Shown: positions 20,446 through 30,178, counted from the first letter of the stretch. The stretch is 64,000 bases of DNA from Cupriavidus basilensis OR16 (GCF_000243095.1 NZ_AHJE01000007.1:1-64000), one strand, 5' to 3'. Notes: generated by a model not told the origin, from the sequence alone. Numbers and translations are program-made.

Positions 20446-21030
20446 ATGAATCGACGCCACTTTGTCACCCGGCTGGCGGGCTCGGGCCTGGTCGTGGCCA
20501 CCGCGTTCGCGGCTGGCTGCACCACCACCGGCACCAATGCGCCCACCGACGCGGCGGCCAAGAAGAAAGAGATCGACGCGGGCGCCGACGGCGCGCTCAA
20601 CCGGCTGTTCACGACGGTCGACAGCTCGCGCGAGCTGGCCTCGCGCGCCCAGGGCATCCTCGTGTTCCCGCGGGTGCTGTCCGCAGGGCTCGTGATCGGT
20701 GGCGAATACGGCGAGGGCGTATTGCGCGCCAAGGGCGCCTCGGTGGGCTATTACCGCACCACCTCGGCCTCGGTCGGCGCGACCGCCGGCGGGCAGTCCA
20801 AGTCAGTGGTACTGATGTTCATGACGCCCGATGCCTACAACAAGTTCGTCAACAGCAGCGGCTGGACGGTCGGTGCGGATGCCGGCGTGGCGCTCGCCAA
20901 GGTCGGTGCCAACGGCAAACTCGATACGATCACCGGCCAGCAGCCTGTGATCGGCTTCGTGCAGACCAATGCCGGGCTGATGTTCGATGTGTCGCTGGAC
21001 GGCTCCAAGATCAGCAAGCTGAACATCTAG
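20446..21030 (+). CDS. SYLF-domain (YSC84-like) lipoprotein
   Basis: From ATG 20446, with AGGAGAG six bases upstream, this gives 194 residues. The signal MNRRHFVTRLAGSGLVVATA ends in FAAGC, a lipobox; the twin arginines could also suit the Tat route. The rest matches the SYLF/YSC84 lipid-binding fold: ILVFPRVLSAGLVIGGEYGEG in the middle, YYRTTSASVGATAGGQSKS, and a C-terminal QTNAGLMFDVSLDGSKISKL. Bacterial members are envelope proteins whose roles are poorly defined. It stands alone after ruvB. Confidence 0.8.
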   Translation: MNRRHFVTRLAGSGLVVATAFAAGCTTTGTNAPTDAAAKKKEIDAGADGALNRLFTTVDSSRELASRAQGILVFPRVLSAGLVIGGEYGEGVLRAKGASVGYYRTTSASVGATAGGQSKSVVLMFMTPDAYNKFVNSSGWTVGADAGVALAKVGANGKLDTITGQQPVIGFVQTNAGLMFDVSLDGSKISKLNI

Positions 21031-21049
21031 CCGCAGCCCGCGCAGGCAG

Positions 21050-21076
21050 CCCTGGCCCGGGGCGACCCGGCCAGGG
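21050..21076. terminator. Strong hairpin after the SYLF gene
   Basis: CCCTGGCC (21050-21057) pairs with GGCCAGGG (21069-21076), and GGG/CCC extends the stem around a GCGA loop. No T run follows, so this is a probable but not classical terminator. Confidence 0.5.
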
Positions 21077-21159
21077 CGCGCGCTCGTCTACAGTGTGGCG
21101 GGGCAAGGTGGCGGCGCGGCTGGCATAATCGCCCCAAAATCGCCCCCTGGAACACCCCG

Positions 21160-21885
21160 ATGACCACCTCAAGCGCCACGCCCGTCCACAGCGGGCGCGT
21201 CTATCGTTATTACGATCTCGTGATGGTGGCTTTTGTCACGGTCCTGCTGTGCTCCAACCTGATCGGCGCGGCCAAGGCGGCCCAGGTCACGCTGCCGGTG
21301 ATCGGCACGGTGACCTTCGGCGCTGGTGTGCTGTTCTTCCCGATCTCGTACATTTTTGGGGACGTGCTGACCGAGGTCTACGGCTACGGGCGGGATCGCC
21401 GCGTGGTCTGGGCCGGATTCGCCGCGCTGGCGTTCGCCACCTTCATGAGCCTGGTGGTACTGAAGATGCCGGTGGCGCCCTTCATGAGCGATTACCAGAA
21501 GAGCCTGGAAGACGTCTTCGGCAATACCTGGCGCATCGCGCTGGGCTCGCTGATCGCGTTCTGCTGCGGCAGCTTCACCAACAGCTATGTGCTGGCCAAG
21601 ATGAAGCTGTGGACCAACGGCCGCTGGCTCTGGACCCGCACCATCGGCTCCACGCTGGCCGGCGAGCTGGTCGATTCCTCGCTGTTCTACGTGATCGCCT
21701 TCCATGGTATCTGGCCGCTGGAGAAAGTGATCCAGGTCGCCATTGCCCAGTACATCCTCAAGACCACGTGGGAAGTGGTGATGACGCCGGTCACCTACAA
21801 GGTAGTGAACTTCCTCAAGCGCGCCGAGCGCGAGGATTTCTACGACCGCAATACCGATTTCACGCCCTTCCGCCTGCGGGTGTAG
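21160..21885 (+). CDS. yhhQ: Queuosine precursor transporter, YhhQ family
   Basis: Inner-membrane protein of the YhhQ/QueT-like family that imports 7-cyano- or 7-aminomethyl-7-deazaguanine for queuosine tRNA modification. The 241-residue protein has about six membrane segments and the family-typical FGAGVLFFPISYIFGDVLTE (near residue 52), GNTWRIALGSLIAF, and TIGSTLAGELVDSSLFY. The ATG at 21160 follows an extended -10-like TGGCATAAT (21121-21129). It converges on the phosphatase gene, ending 16 bp before it. Confidence 0.88.
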   Translation: MTTSSATPVHSGRVYRYYDLVMVAFVTVLLCSNLIGAAKAAQVTLPVIGTVTFGAGVLFFPISYIFGDVLTEVYGYGRDRRVVWAGFAALAFATFMSLVVLKMPVAPFMSDYQKSLEDVFGNTWRIALGSLIAFCCGSFTNSYVLAKMKLWTNGRWLWTRTIGSTLAGELVDSSLFYVIAFHGIWPLEKVIQVAIAQYILKTTWEVVMTPVTYKVVNFLKRAEREDFYDRNTDFTPFRLRV

Positions 21886-21901
21886 GGCGCGCCGGCGCGG
21901 C

Positions 21902-22576
21902 TCAGGGCACCCTGCGGTCGACTTCGTCCAGCGTCAACGCTTCCAGGTGGCCTACGTCCGCCCATTGCATGACCGTAAGCCGCACGCTGTCGCAGCGCAG
22001 CCGGTTGATGCTGGCATTGAGCAACTCGTGCCGGCGTGGCGCCTCCAGCGTCATGTCGTTGGCTTCGCGGTACAGGCAGTCCAGCACGCCGCCATGCGCC
22101 ACCAGGGCGATGCGCTCGCCCGGATGGCGGCGCCCCAGCGCCAGCGCGGCTTCCACCGCGCGCTCGTGAAACACCAGCAGGGACTCGCCGCCATCGGGCG
22201 CGTAATCGGGAACCCGCGCTTGCCACCTGGCGAAATCCTCGGGCAGTTGCTCCGCCACTTCCGCGTAGGTCATGCCTTCGAGCGTGCCATAGCAGCGCTC
22301 GCGCAAGCGCGGGTCGGGCTGCACCGCGAGGCCGAGCGTCTCGGCCAACGGGGCCGCCGTCTGCATCGCGCGTGACAGGTCGCTGGCGTAGACCGCGTCG
22401 ATCGGCTCGACCGCCAGCGCCCGGGCCAAGGCATCCGCCTGCGCCACGCCGGTGGCGTTGAGCGGGATGTCGAGCTGGCCTTGCAAGCGCCGCTCGCGGT
22501 TCCATGCGGTCTCACCATGACGGATCAGGATCAGGTGGGTGAAGACCAGCGAATGTGGCCCGGGCAATTGCGACAT
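21902..22576 (-). CDS. Histidine phosphatase (phosphoglycerate mutase-like) family protein
   Basis: Cobalamin-phosphatase/PhoE-like branch of the histidine phosphatase superfamily. From ATG 22576 it has 224 residues with the catalytic LILIRHGETAWNRERRLQG near residue 15, the second arginine in ASDLSRAMQTA, and the C-terminal IALVAHGGVLDCLYR. An in-frame upstream ATG at 22636 would add 20 residues encoded by a 9-bp tandem repeat (KSPKSPKSPK) and is not preferred. The substrate cannot be deduced. It lies at the end of the tyrS-dtd-ybhB minus-strand run. Confidence 0.85.
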   Translation of the reverse strand: MSQLPGPHSLVFTHLILIRHGETAWNRERRLQGQLDIPLNATGVAQADALARALAVEPIDAVYASDLSRAMQTAAPLAETLGLAVQPDPRLRERCYGTLEGMTYAEVAEQLPEDFARWQARVPDYAPDGGESLLVFHERAVEAALALGRRHPGERIALVAHGGVLDCLYREANDMTLEAPRRHELLNASINRLRCDSVRLTVMQWADVGHLEALTLDEVDRRVP

Positions 22577-22593
22577 GCCGTTTCCTCTACGCA

Positions 22594-22629
22594 ACTTAGG
22601 CGACTTAGGCGATTTAGGCGATTTAGCCG
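22594..22629. repeat. Four 9-bp tandem repeats (ACTTAGGCG-like)
   Basis: Units ACTTAGGCG, ACTTAGGCG, ATTTAGGCG and ATTTAGCCG run head to tail just upstream of the phosphatase start. They would encode KSP repeats if the upstream ATG were used. Confidence 0.7.
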
Positions 22630-22687
22630 ACGCCACGCGGTCGTGGCGGCACCGGCGGGCAGCGCTTGCGCGCCGCGCGGCCAGGGC

Positions 22688-23277
22688 TTACTTCGCCGGC
22701 TGGCCGGCGAGTTTCGGATTGAGGGTATAGGTGCCCGTGCAGGTGGCCTGCGCCAGCACGTGGCCCTGGATGGCCTCGCGCACCTGGGCGCCGGTGAACG
22801 TCCCCTCCAGCGGCAGGCGGTCCAGGTCAAGGGCGTAGACGGTGAACACATAGTGGTGCACCAGGGTGTCGTTCCACGGCGGGCAAGGGCCATCGTAGCC
22901 GTAATAGTCGCCCTGCATGTCCGGGTCGCCGGCGAACCAGCCGGTGTAGTCGTTCAAGCCGTGGCGCAGGCCGCCGGCCGCGGCCGTGCCGCCGGTGGCC
23001 TCCGGACCCGGCTTGCCGCGCGCGATCACGCCATCGCTATGCGTGCCCGCCGAGATCGAGCGCAGGCCCATCGGAATATCCACCAGCACCCAGTGGAAGA
23101 AGTCCACGCGCGGCAGCGAGGCGGGCACTTCGCGGTCTTCCTGGTTGACGTCGTCGCCACGGCTGGGCACATCCGGATCGTGGCAGATCAGCACGAAGGA
23201 ACGCGTCTGATCGCGCCGAAAGCGAACTCGATGGGAATCGGCCCGTTGTCGCTGAATGCCTTGCTCCAGAGCTTCAT
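22688..23277 (-). pseudogene. YbhB/YbcL-family (PEBP-like) protein, interrupted near 23207
   Basis: Phosphatidylethanolamine-binding-protein-like family of unknown physiological role. From ATG 23277, behind a good AAGGAGA, the reading gives MKLWSKAFSDNGPIPIEFAF and GAIR, then hits a stop. From about 23207 another frame gives RSFVLICHDPDVPSRGDDVN and the remaining family motifs through FHWVLVDIP and the C-terminus at 22688. Family members have about 25 more residues between the two parts (the DPATHV...NPHLAW region), so about 75 bp appear to be lost and the frame is broken. The gene sits between dtd and the phosphatase gene. Confidence 0.82.
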
Positions 23278-23335
23278 GATTCTCTCCTTGCTGGGTTGCG
23301 CCGCGCGCTGCGCGGCTGGTCAGGCCGTCGCCGCA

Positions 23336-23836
23336 TCAGCGGCTAGCCTGGGCTGGCTGGGAGTTGGCGGACGGCGCGGCCGGCGGCACGCGCAGCCAGA
23401 AGGTGACCGGACCGTCGTTGACCAGGCTGACCTGCATCATGGCGCCGAACTCGCCGGTCTGCACCTCGCCATGCGTGGCGCGCGCGCGCGCCACGAAATG
23501 GTTGTACAGGCGCTCGCCGTCCGCCGGCGCCGCGGCCGGTGTGAAGCTGGGCCGCGTGCCGCTGTTGGTATCGGCGGCCAGCGTGAACTGCGACACCACC
23601 AGCAGGCCGCCGCGCGTGCCGCGGCCATCGATATCCCGCACGGGCAGGTTCATCTTGCCGGCCGCATCGGAGAACACGCGGTAGGCCAGCAGCTTGGCGA
23701 GCAGGCGTTCGGCCTGTGCTTCGGTGTCGCCGCGCTCGGCGCAGACCAGCGCCAGCAGCCCGGCGCCGATCTCGCCGGTGGCGCGGCCGTCGACAGTGAC
23801 GCGGGCCTGGGCGACCCGCTGGATCAACGCGATCAT
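23336..23836 (-). CDS. dtd: D-aminoacyl-tRNA deacylase Dtd
   Basis: Removes D-amino acids mischarged on tRNA. The 166-residue protein starts [20 protein letters not shown], and carries the catalytic [18 protein letters not shown] block near residue 80 and [13 protein letters not shown], a variant of the conserved NxGPVT motif. The C-terminal extension after [10 protein letters not shown] is longer than in E. coli (145 residues). It follows tyrS by 19 bp on the same strand. Confidence 0.95.
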   Translation of the reverse strand: MIALIQRVAQARVTVDGRATGEIGAGLLALVCAERGDTEAQAERLLAKLLAYRVFSDAAGKMNLPVRDIDGRGTRGGLLVVSQFTLAADTNSGTRPSFTPAAAPADGERLYNHFVARARATHGEVQTGEFGAMMQVSLVNDGPVTFWLRVPPAAPSANSQPAQASR

Positions 23837-23855
23837 GCGCCGTTCCTGCCCGGCC

Positions 23856-25097
23856 TCAAGCCAGCGTCACGCGTGCGAAGCGGCGCTTGCCCACTTGCAC
23901 GACGTAGCTGCCGGCCTCGACCTTCAGCCCCTTGTCGCTGACGATGGTGCCGTCGATCTTGACGCCGCCCTGCTCGATATTGCGGTTGGCTTCCGAGGTG
24001 GACGGCACCAGGTTGGCCTGCTTGAGCAACTGGCCGATGCCCAGCGGCGCGCCGGCAAGGCTCACCTCGGGGATTTCGTCGGGAACGCCACCGCGCGCGC
24101 GGTGGTTGAAGTCCTCCAGCGCGCGCTCGGCGTCGGCAGCGCTGTGGAAGCGCGTGACGATCTCCTGGCCGAGCATGACCTTGCAGTCGCGCGGATTGCG
24201 GCCCAGCGAGATCTCCTGCTTCATCAGGTCGATCTCGCTCATGGGGCGGAACGACAGCAGCTCGAAGTACTTCCACATCAGGTCGTCGGAGATGCTCATC
24301 AGCTTGCCAAACATCTCGCTCGGGGCTTCGGTCACGCCAATGTAGTTGCCCTTGGACTTGGACATCTTCTCCACGCCGTCCAGGCCCACCAGCAGCGGCA
24401 TGGTCAGGATGCACTGCTGCTCCTGGCCGTACTCCTTCTGCAGCTCGCGGCCCACCAGCAGGTTGAACTTCTGATCGGTGCCGCCGAGTTCCAGGTCAGC
24501 TTTGAGCGCGACCGAATCGTAGCCCTGCATCAGCGGGTAAAGGAACTCATGCACCGAAATTGGAATCCCAGTGCGGAACCGTTTGGTGAAGTCGTCGCGC
24601 TCCATCATCCGCGCCACGGTGTACTTCGCGGCCAGCTGGATCATGCCGCGCGCGCCGAGCGGATCGCACCACTCGCTGTTGTAGCGGATCTCGGTCTTGG
24701 CCGGATCGAGCACCAGGCTGGCCTGGCTGTAGTAGGTCTGGGCGTTGGCCTCGATCTGCTCGCGCGTGAGCGGAGGACGGGTGGCATTGCGCCCGGAAGG
24801 ATCGCCGATGGTGGAGGTGAAGTCGCCGATGAGGAAGATGACCTGGTGGCCCAGGTCTTGCAACTGACGCATCTTGTTGAGCACCACCGTGTGGCCGATA
24901 TGGATATCGGGCGCGGTCGGGTCCAGCCCCAGCTTGATGCGCAGCGGCACGCCGGTGGCTTCGCTGCGCGCGAGCTTGGCCAGCCATTCGGATTCGACAA
25001 GCAGTTCGTCGCAACCGCGCTTGGACACCTCCAGGGCGTGCATCACGGTAGGCGTGAGGGGGTAGGAGGTGGCAGCGCCGGAGGAAACTTCAGTCAT
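23856..25097 (-). CDS. tyrS: Tyrosyl-tRNA synthetase
   Basis: Charges tRNA-Tyr. From ATG 25097 ([16 protein letters not shown]) it has 413 residues with the HIGH signature [13 protein letters not shown], the [12 protein letters not shown] signature near residue 240, and a C-terminal S4 RNA-binding domain ([20 protein letters not shown]). A long upstream extension in frame is rejected because it runs through the promoter region. It heads a minus-strand unit with dtd, ybhB and the phosphatase. Confidence 0.96.
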   Translation of the reverse strand: MTEVSSGAATSYPLTPTVMHALEVSKRGCDELLVESEWLAKLARSEATGVPLRIKLGLDPTAPDIHIGHTVVLNKMRQLQDLGHQVIFLIGDFTSTIGDPSGRNATRPPLTREQIEANAQTYYSQASLVLDPAKTEIRYNSEWCDPLGARGMIQLAAKYTVARMMERDDFTKRFRTGIPISVHEFLYPLMQGYDSVALKADLELGGTDQKFNLLVGRELQKEYGQEQQCILTMPLLVGLDGVEKMSKSKGNYIGVTEAPSEMFGKLMSISDDLMWKYFELLSFRPMSEIDLMKQEISLGRNPRDCKVMLGQEIVTRFHSAADAERALEDFNHRARGGVPDEIPEVSLAGAPLGIGQLLKQANLVPSTSEANRNIEQGGVKIDGTIVSDKGLKVEAGSYVVQVGKRRFARVTLA

Positions 25098-25161
25098 GAC
25101 GTAAGTCTTTGAAAAACATGAGAATTCAGACGAGGATACAAAAACGCCTTGCGGCCGGTTT

Positions 25162-25170
25162 TGGTATAAT
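25162..25170 (+). promoter_or_regulatory. Extended -10 promoter for the M23 peptidase gene
   Basis: TGG followed by a perfect TATAAT (25165-25170) forms an extended -10 element; no good -35 is visible. It lies between divergent tyrS and the peptidase gene and leaves an untranslated leader of about 150 nt with the small hairpin CCGCC-ATTCTA-GGCGG. Confidence 0.55.
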
Positions 25171-25324
25171 CCGCGCTTCTTGTGCCAACGGGAACTAGTC
25201 CCGCAGGCCAACCGCCATTCTAGGCGGCAAACCCATATGGCAGGCGCCGCACCTCGGGGGAGGAAGGCAGACGAGGCAAATCGTCGCGGCAGCGCAGCCC
25301 GAAACAAAGAGTGAATTTTACGTG

Positions 25325-26704
25325 ATGTGGTCCAGACTCCGCGAAGTTTTCGCGCGTGAGCTGGTGGTTCTCGTGGATCCGACCAATGCCCTGCACGCCC
25401 GTCGGCGCAAGCAGTTGACGGCAGCGGTCGGCACGGTGTTCACGCTGGGCATGGCCGCCGCCATGGGCGTGGCTCCCCGTAACGCCTACGACGACCCCCA
25501 GGCTCCGCGTGTCCGGGAGGCGATACGCCTGCCCGATTTGCGCGCGCAACTCGAACAGCTTACCGAAACCGACGCCACCTTTGTGCGCGAAGAGCGCATG
25601 CAGCGCGGCGACACCATTGCTAGCCTGCTCAAGCGGCTCGGCGTGGACGACCCGGACGCGCAGGCGTTTATCCGCCGCAACACCACCGCGCGCGGCCTGT
25701 TCGACCTCAATCCCGGCCAGACGGTGCAGGCCGAGGTCGACGAGAACAACCTGCTGGTGTCGCTGCAAGCCAACCTCGGCGGTGACGCGAACGCCTCCCG
25801 CGAGCTGGTGATCGAGCGCGCGGGCGACGCGGACGACCCCGTCTACCAGGCCCGCGTGCAGTCCGTGAAGAACGAGCTGCACTACGAAATGCTGTCCGGC
25901 GCCATCGCCACGGGCGGCTTCTTCAAGGCCATGGACGCGGCCAACGTGCCTGACGAGATCGTCCAGCAGATGCTCTCGATCTTCTCTGGCGTGATCGACT
26001 TCCACCACGACATCACCAGCGGCGACCGCTTCCGCATCGTCTACGAAGCCGGCTTTCGCGACGGCGCGTTCGTGCGCAACGGGCGCGTGGTCGCGGTCGA
26101 GCTGATCAACCACAACCAGTTGCACCAGGCGCTCTGGTACGCACCGGAAGGCAGCCAGCAGGGCGCGTACTACACGTTCGACGGGCGCAGCATGAAGCGG
26201 CCGTTCCTGCGCTCGCCGGTAGAGTTCTCGCGCGTGTCGTCGGGCTTCGGGGGGCGTGACCATCCGCTGCACCACCATTGGGCACAGCACAAAGGAGTGG
26301 ACTTTGCCGCACCTACGGGCACCAAGGTGATGGCCACCGGCGACGGCGAAGTCGAGTTTGCCGGCCAGCAGAACGGCTACGGCAACATCGTCATCCTCAA
26401 GCACCATAGCGGCTATTCGACCTACTACGCGCACCTTTCCGGCTTCGCCACGATGAAGCGCGGGCAGCACGTGTCGCAGGGCGAGGTCATTGGCTACGTC
26501 GGCCAGACCGGCTGGGCCACCGGCCCCCACCTGCACTACGAGTTCCGCGTCAACGATGTGCCGCTGAACCCGCTGGCCATCGCGGCGCTCGACACGCCCG
26601 CGCTGTCGGGCCCGGCGCGCCAGCAGTTCCTGAGCTATACCAGCGAGATGCTCAGCCGCATCAACGCGCTGCGTACCTACAACGTGGCTTCGGCCAGCAA
26701 TTGA
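25325..26704 (+). CDS. M23-family (LytM-type) peptidoglycan metallopeptidase
   Basis: Membrane-anchored envelope protein with a LytM/lysostaphin-type endopeptidase domain that cleaves peptidoglycan cross-bridges or activates amidases. It has 459 residues from ATG 25325; GTG 25322 is equally possible. There is an N-terminal membrane segment (about 32-50), a LysM/OapA-like region (about 85-150) and the peptidase domain (about 305-410) with [14 protein letters not shown] (metal His and Asp) and [10 protein letters not shown] (catalytic HxH). All metal ligands are present. It is followed by anmK after 19 bp, so a shared cell-wall recycling unit is likely. Confidence 0.92.
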   Translation: MWSRLREVFARELVVLVDPTNALHARRRKQLTAAVGTVFTLGMAAAMGVAPRNAYDDPQAPRVREAIRLPDLRAQLEQLTETDATFVREERMQRGDTIASLLKRLGVDDPDAQAFIRRNTTARGLFDLNPGQTVQAEVDENNLLVSLQANLGGDANASRELVIERAGDADDPVYQARVQSVKNELHYEMLSGAIATGGFFKAMDAANVPDEIVQQMLSIFSGVIDFHHDITSGDRFRIVYEAGFRDGAFVRNGRVVAVELINHNQLHQALWYAPEGSQQGAYYTFDGRSMKRPFLRSPVEFSRVSSGFGGRDHPLHHHWAQHKGVDFAAPTGTKVMATGDGEVEFAGQQNGYGNIVILKHHSGYSTYYAHLSGFATMKRGQHVSQGEVIGYVGQTGWATGPHLHYEFRVNDVPLNPLAIAALDTPALSGPARQQFLSYTSEMLSRINALRTYNVASASN

Positions 26705-26723
26705 TCGAGCCCGAGCGGCCAGC

Positions 26724-27866
26724 ATGCAAACTTCGTCCCCAGACTGCTTCATCGGCATCATGTCCGGCACCAGCATGGACGGCGCGGACGGCGTGCTGGT
26801 CGATTTCTCGGGGCCGCGTCCCGCGGTGCTGGCGGCGGCCTTCCAGCCCTTCCCGGCCGAACTGCGCGATGCGTTCGCAGCGCTGCAGCAGCCCGGCGAC
26901 GATGAAATCCACCGTGAGGCGCTAGCGGCCAATGGGCTGGCGCGCGTCTATGCGGCTTGCGTGGCGGCCCTGCTGCGCGATGCCGGGAAGGCGCCGCACG
27001 CCATCGCCGCAATCGGCGCGCATGGCCAGACCGTACGCCATCGGCCCGGCTTGTACGATGGCACCGGCTATACCCGCCAGAGCCAGCAACCCGCGCTGCT
27101 GGCAGAGTTGACGGGCATCGACGTGGTGGCGGATTTCCGCAGCCGCGACGTGGCGGCCGGCGGCCAGGGCGCGCCCTTGGTGCCGGCCCTGCACCAGGCG
27201 CTGTTCGGCGACGCCGCCCAGACGCGGGTGGCCTGCAATATCGGCGGAATCTCCAATATCAGCGTGCTGCCCGCCACCAGCGAAGGCGGCGCGGCGCGGC
27301 CGGTCACCGGCTTCGACTGCGGCCCGGGCAACGTGCTGCTCGATGACTGGATCGGCCGGCATCGCGGCCTGGCCTACGACGCCGATGGTGCCTGGGGCGC
27401 CAGCGGCAAGGTCGACCAGGCGCTGCTGGCACGCCTCCTGGCCGAGCCTTATTTCAGCCTGGCCCCGCCCAAGAGCACGGGCCGCGACCTGTTCCATCCT
27501 GCCTGGCTGGAACACCATCTCACCCAACTCGGGCAAGCGCTCGACCCCGCCGACGTGCAGGCCACGCTGGCCGCGCTGACCGCCGAGGCCATCGCCCGCG
27601 ATATCCGCCTGCACGCGCCCGACGCGGCGCGGCTGATCGTGTGCGGCGGCGGCGCCCGCAACGGCCTGGTGATGGCGCTGCTGGCGCGTGCGTTGCCCGG
27701 CGTCACGGTGCAAAAATCGGACGACCTGGGCGTGCCGGTATCGCAGGTGGAGGGCATCGCCTTTGCCTGGCTGGCGCGCCAGATGCTGCGCAGGGCGCCG
27801 GGCAATGTACCCACCGTGACCGGCGCGGCCGGCCCGCGCGTATTGGGTGCGCTCTACCCTCGGTAA
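26724..27866 (+). CDS. anmK: Anhydro-N-acetylmuramic acid kinase AnmK
   Basis: Hydrolyses and phosphorylates 1,6-anhydroMurNAc to MurNAc-6-phosphate in peptidoglycan recycling. The 380-residue protein starts with the nucleotide-binding [16 protein letters not shown] segment, and has [14 protein letters not shown]-like [30 protein letters not shown], and [14 protein letters not shown], all family-typical. It is 19 bp downstream of the M23 peptidase gene. Together with amgK and murU elsewhere in the window it gives two recycling entries. Confidence 0.95.
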   Translation: MQTSSPDCFIGIMSGTSMDGADGVLVDFSGPRPAVLAAAFQPFPAELRDAFAALQQPGDDEIHREALAANGLARVYAACVAALLRDAGKAPHAIAAIGAHGQTVRHRPGLYDGTGYTRQSQQPALLAELTGIDVVADFRSRDVAAGGQGAPLVPALHQALFGDAAQTRVACNIGGISNISVLPATSEGGAARPVTGFDCGPGNVLLDDWIGRHRGLAYDADGAWGASGKVDQALLARLLAEPYFSLAPPKSTGRDLFHPAWLEHHLTQLGQALDPADVQATLAALTAEAIARDIRLHAPDAARLIVCGGGARNGLVMALLARALPGVTVQKSDDLGVPVSQVEGIAFAWLARQMLRRAPGNVPTVTGAAGPRVLGALYPR

Positions 27867-27884
27867 CGATACCCTCGGTAACGA
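27855..27884. repeat. 15-bp perfect tandem duplication at the anmK stop
   Basis: TACCCTCGGTAACGA occurs twice in a row (27855-27869 and 27870-27884), covering the anmK stop codon. The first copy supplies the stop, so the protein is unaffected. Confidence 0.8.
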
Positions 27885-27896
27885 AGCCTCGCCCCC

Positions 27897-28811
27897 TCAC
27901 GCCGGCTCGGCGTGACCTGCCTCGCAGACCCACTGGATAAATGCCTCGGCAACGGGCGAAGGCCGCATGGCTGGCGAACGCGCCAGCACCACGCGCTGCG
28001 GCGTCACGGCCTCGCGCAGCGGCAGGCAGACGATGGGCTGGCCGTCGTAGCTGTGGTCGCCCGCCGGGCGCGTGCATGACAGCGCCACGCCATAGCCGTG
28101 CGCCACCAGGCCGCGCTGCATTTCGAAGGTCTGTGTGTACTGGTGCAACTGGGGGCGCAAACCGTGCGCCCAGAACAGCGAGAGGAAGTACTCGCGTGTT
28201 TGCGCGATGTCTTCCAGGATCAGGCGTTCGCCGGCCAGATCCTTGAGGCTTACGCTTTGCTGGGCGGCCAGCCGATGGCCGCCCGGCAGCAGTGCATAGG
28301 GCTCCAGCCGCGCGAGTATCCAGCGTGCGATGCGCTGGTCGAAGCCGAGGTCGTAGGTCAGCGCCAGTTCCGCCTTGCCGGCAGTGAGCGTGCGATGCAC
28401 CGTGGCGAGGTCGGCCTCGAACAACGTCACCGCAACATGCGGATGCAGCCGCCGGAAGCCCGCCAGCAGCCGCGGCGCAAAGTAGGCGCCAAGATCCTGG
28501 AAACACGCGAGAGAGAGTTGCCCGCTCAGGCCGCGTGACTCGGCCTGATCCGCGCCATCGCTTGCGAGGCCGGCCGCCAGCGCCAGGATGTCGCGGGCGC
28601 GCCCCAGCAGGCGCTGGCCCGCCGGTGTCAGCTCCAGCCCGCGGCTGACCTGGCGGCGAAACAGGGTCTCGCCCAGCGTTTGCTCCAGCTGCGCCACGGC
28701 CTGCGACACCGAGGGCTGGGATACGTGGCGTGCGCGCGCGGCCGCGCTGATGCTACCGTGCTCGGCGGCGGCGACGAAGTACTCGAGCTGGCGAAAAGAG
28801 AATCCAATCAT
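27897..28811 (-). CDS. LysR-family transcriptional regulator
   Basis: 304 residues with an N-terminal winged helix-turn-helix (FRQLEYFVAAAEHGSISAAA through QPSVSQAVAQLEQTLG) and a C-terminal effector-binding domain (about 90-300). It is divergent from the PhyH-type dioxygenase gene, and a perfect ATTTCCTAT/ATAGGAAAT palindrome overlaps the bases just before its own start. This suggests it controls itself and the dioxygenase gene. The effector is unknown. Confidence 0.92.
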   Translation of the reverse strand: MIGFSFRQLEYFVAAAEHGSISAAARARHVSQPSVSQAVAQLEQTLGETLFRRQVSRGLELTPAGQRLLGRARDILALAAGLASDGADQAESRGLSGQLSLACFQDLGAYFAPRLLAGFRRLHPHVAVTLFEADLATVHRTLTAGKAELALTYDLGFDQRIARWILARLEPYALLPGGHRLAAQQSVSLKDLAGERLILEDIAQTREYFLSLFWAHGLRPQLHQYTQTFEMQRGLVAHGYGVALSCTRPAGDHSYDGQPIVCLPLREAVTPQRVVLARSPAMRPSPVAEAFIQWVCEAGHAEPA

Positions 28812-28812
28812 G

Positions 28813-28853
28813 ATTTCCTATACTACAGCATAGGAAATATATTCTTTTCCTAT
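28813..28853. promoter_or_regulatory. LysR operator: palindrome plus third half-site
   Basis: ATTTCCTAT (28813-28821) and ATAGGAAAT (28830-28838) form a perfect 9-bp inverted repeat with an 8-bp spacer; it contains a T-N11-A core. A third half-site TTTTCCTAT lies at 28845-28853. The cluster starts 2 bp before the LysR start codon and ends 50 bp before the PhyH start. Confidence 0.7.
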
Positions 28854-28903
28854 TGATGCCCTGCCCCGATACTCGTCCCAAACCAGCCATCAACGGGACC
28901 CCC

Positions 28904-29701
28904 ATGCACATCACCGCAACCGATATCGAGACCTACCAGCGCGACGGTGCCCTGGTATTGCGGGGCGCCTTCGCCGATTGGGTGACGCCGCTGCGCGAAG
29001 GATTCGAGCAGAATCTCGCGGAGCCCGGCCCCTTTGCCATCGAGAACGTAGGCAACGGCGAACGCGGGCGCTTCTTCGAGGATTACTGCAACTGGGAACG
29101 CATTGCGCCGTTCGCCGATTTCATCCGGCGCTCGCCGGCCGCCGCCATCGCCGGCCATATCATGCAGGCCGAGGCCGTGCAGGTGTTCCACGAGCACATC
29201 CTGGTCAAGGAACCCGGCACGGCAAAGCCCACGCCGTGGCACCAGGACCTGCCCTACTACTGCGTGGATGGCCTGCAGACCGCGAGCTACTGGATACCGC
29301 TGGACCCGGTCACCACGGCCAATACCCTGCGCGTGGTGCTGGGCTCGCACCGCTGGCCCAAGCTGGTGCGGCCCAAGCGCTGGGCCAGCAACGAGAATTT
29401 CTATGCCGGCAGCGACCAGTTCATGGAGATGCCGGACGTGGACGACGGCAGCCATGCGATTCTCATGCCCGAACTGGAGCCGGGAGATGCCGTGGTGTTC
29501 GACTTCCGCACCGTGCATGGTGCCGCGGGCAACACCGGCGCGGGACGGCGCCGGGCCTTCTCGGCGCGCTTCCTGGGCGACGACGTGCGCTACCTGGAGC
29601 GGCCGGGGCGCACCTCGCCGCCGTTCCCCGGGATCGGGCTGGCCAGCGGCGAGCGGATGCGCGAAGACCGGTTTCCGGTGGTCTGGCGCCGGGCGCCGTG
29701 A
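28904..29701 (+). CDS. Phytanoyl-CoA dioxygenase (PhyH) family protein
   Basis: Fe(II)/2-oxoglutarate-dependent oxygenase family. From ATG 28904 (MHITATDIETYQRDGALVLR) it has 265 residues. The iron ligands are visible as PWHQDLPYY (HxD near residue 110) and the distal histidine in FDFRTVHGAAGNTG, followed by the arginine-containing RRRAFSARFLGDD that would bind 2-oxoglutarate. Upstream in-frame TTG/ATG codons (28853, 28856) overlap the operator and are not preferred. Substrate is unknown. It is the likely target of the divergent LysR regulator. Confidence 0.85.
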   Translation: MHITATDIETYQRDGALVLRGAFADWVTPLREGFEQNLAEPGPFAIENVGNGERGRFFEDYCNWERIAPFADFIRRSPAAAIAGHIMQAEAVQVFHEHILVKEPGTAKPTPWHQDLPYYCVDGLQTASYWIPLDPVTTANTLRVVLGSHRWPKLVRPKRWASNENFYAGSDQFMEMPDVDDGSHAILMPELEPGDAVVFDFRTVHGAAGNTGAGRRRAFSARFLGDDVRYLERPGRTSPPFPGIGLASGERMREDRFPVVWRRAP

Positions 29702-29723
29702 GCCTGGCTCACCCGCAGACGAC

Positions 29724-29755
29724 AAAAAAAAAGCGCACCGAAGTGCGCTTTTTTT
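29724..29755. terminator. Bidirectional intrinsic terminator
   Basis: An A-rich run, GCGCAC (29733-29738), loop CGAA, GTGCGC (29743-29748) and a run of seven or more T residues. It terminates phyH on the plus strand and, by its A run, erpA on the minus strand. Confidence 0.9.
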
Positions 29756-29809
29756 ACTGCCGCGTGAAGGCGCCGGAAGGCGCCGGAATCCGCGGCGCTC
29801 CTGCGAGCC

Positions 29810-30178
29810 TTACACCGAGAACGAAGAGCCGCAACCGCAGGTGGTGCTTGCGTTGGGGTTCTTGATCACGAACTGTGCGCCGTTGATGTCTTCCTTGTAA
29901 TCGATCTCGGCACCCACCAGATACTGGTAGCTCATCGAGTCGATCAGCAACTTGACGCCATTCTTGTCCAGCGTGGTGTCGTCCTCGTTCACCTCTTCAT
30001 CGAAGGTGAAGCCATACTGGAAGCCGGAACAGCCGCCGCCCTGCACAAACACGCGCAGTTTCAGCTCGGCATTGCCCTCTTCCTCGATCAACTGCTTGAC
30101 CTTGTCGGCAGCGCTGTCAGTAAAGACGAACGGGGCCGGCATCTCGTCGGTGACGGGTGCCTCTGCGACTGCGTTCAT
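29810..30178 (-). CDS. erpA: Iron-sulfur cluster insertion protein ErpA
   Basis: A-type carrier that delivers [Fe-S] clusters to target apo-enzymes. The 122-residue protein has the three cluster cysteines C50 ([11 protein letters not shown]), C114 and C116 (TTCGCGSSF). AGGAGAA precedes ATG 30178 and TAAAAT (30206-30211 on the minus strand) is a possible -10. It ends at the shared terminator 29724-29755 and is upstream of no other minus-strand gene here. Confidence 0.95.
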   Translation of the reverse strand: MNAVAEAPVTDEMPAPFVFTDSAADKVKQLIEEEGNAELKLRVFVQGGGCSGFQYGFTFDEEVNEDDTTLDKNGVKLLIDSMSYQYLVGAEIDYKEDINGAQFVIKNPNASTTCGCGSSFSV

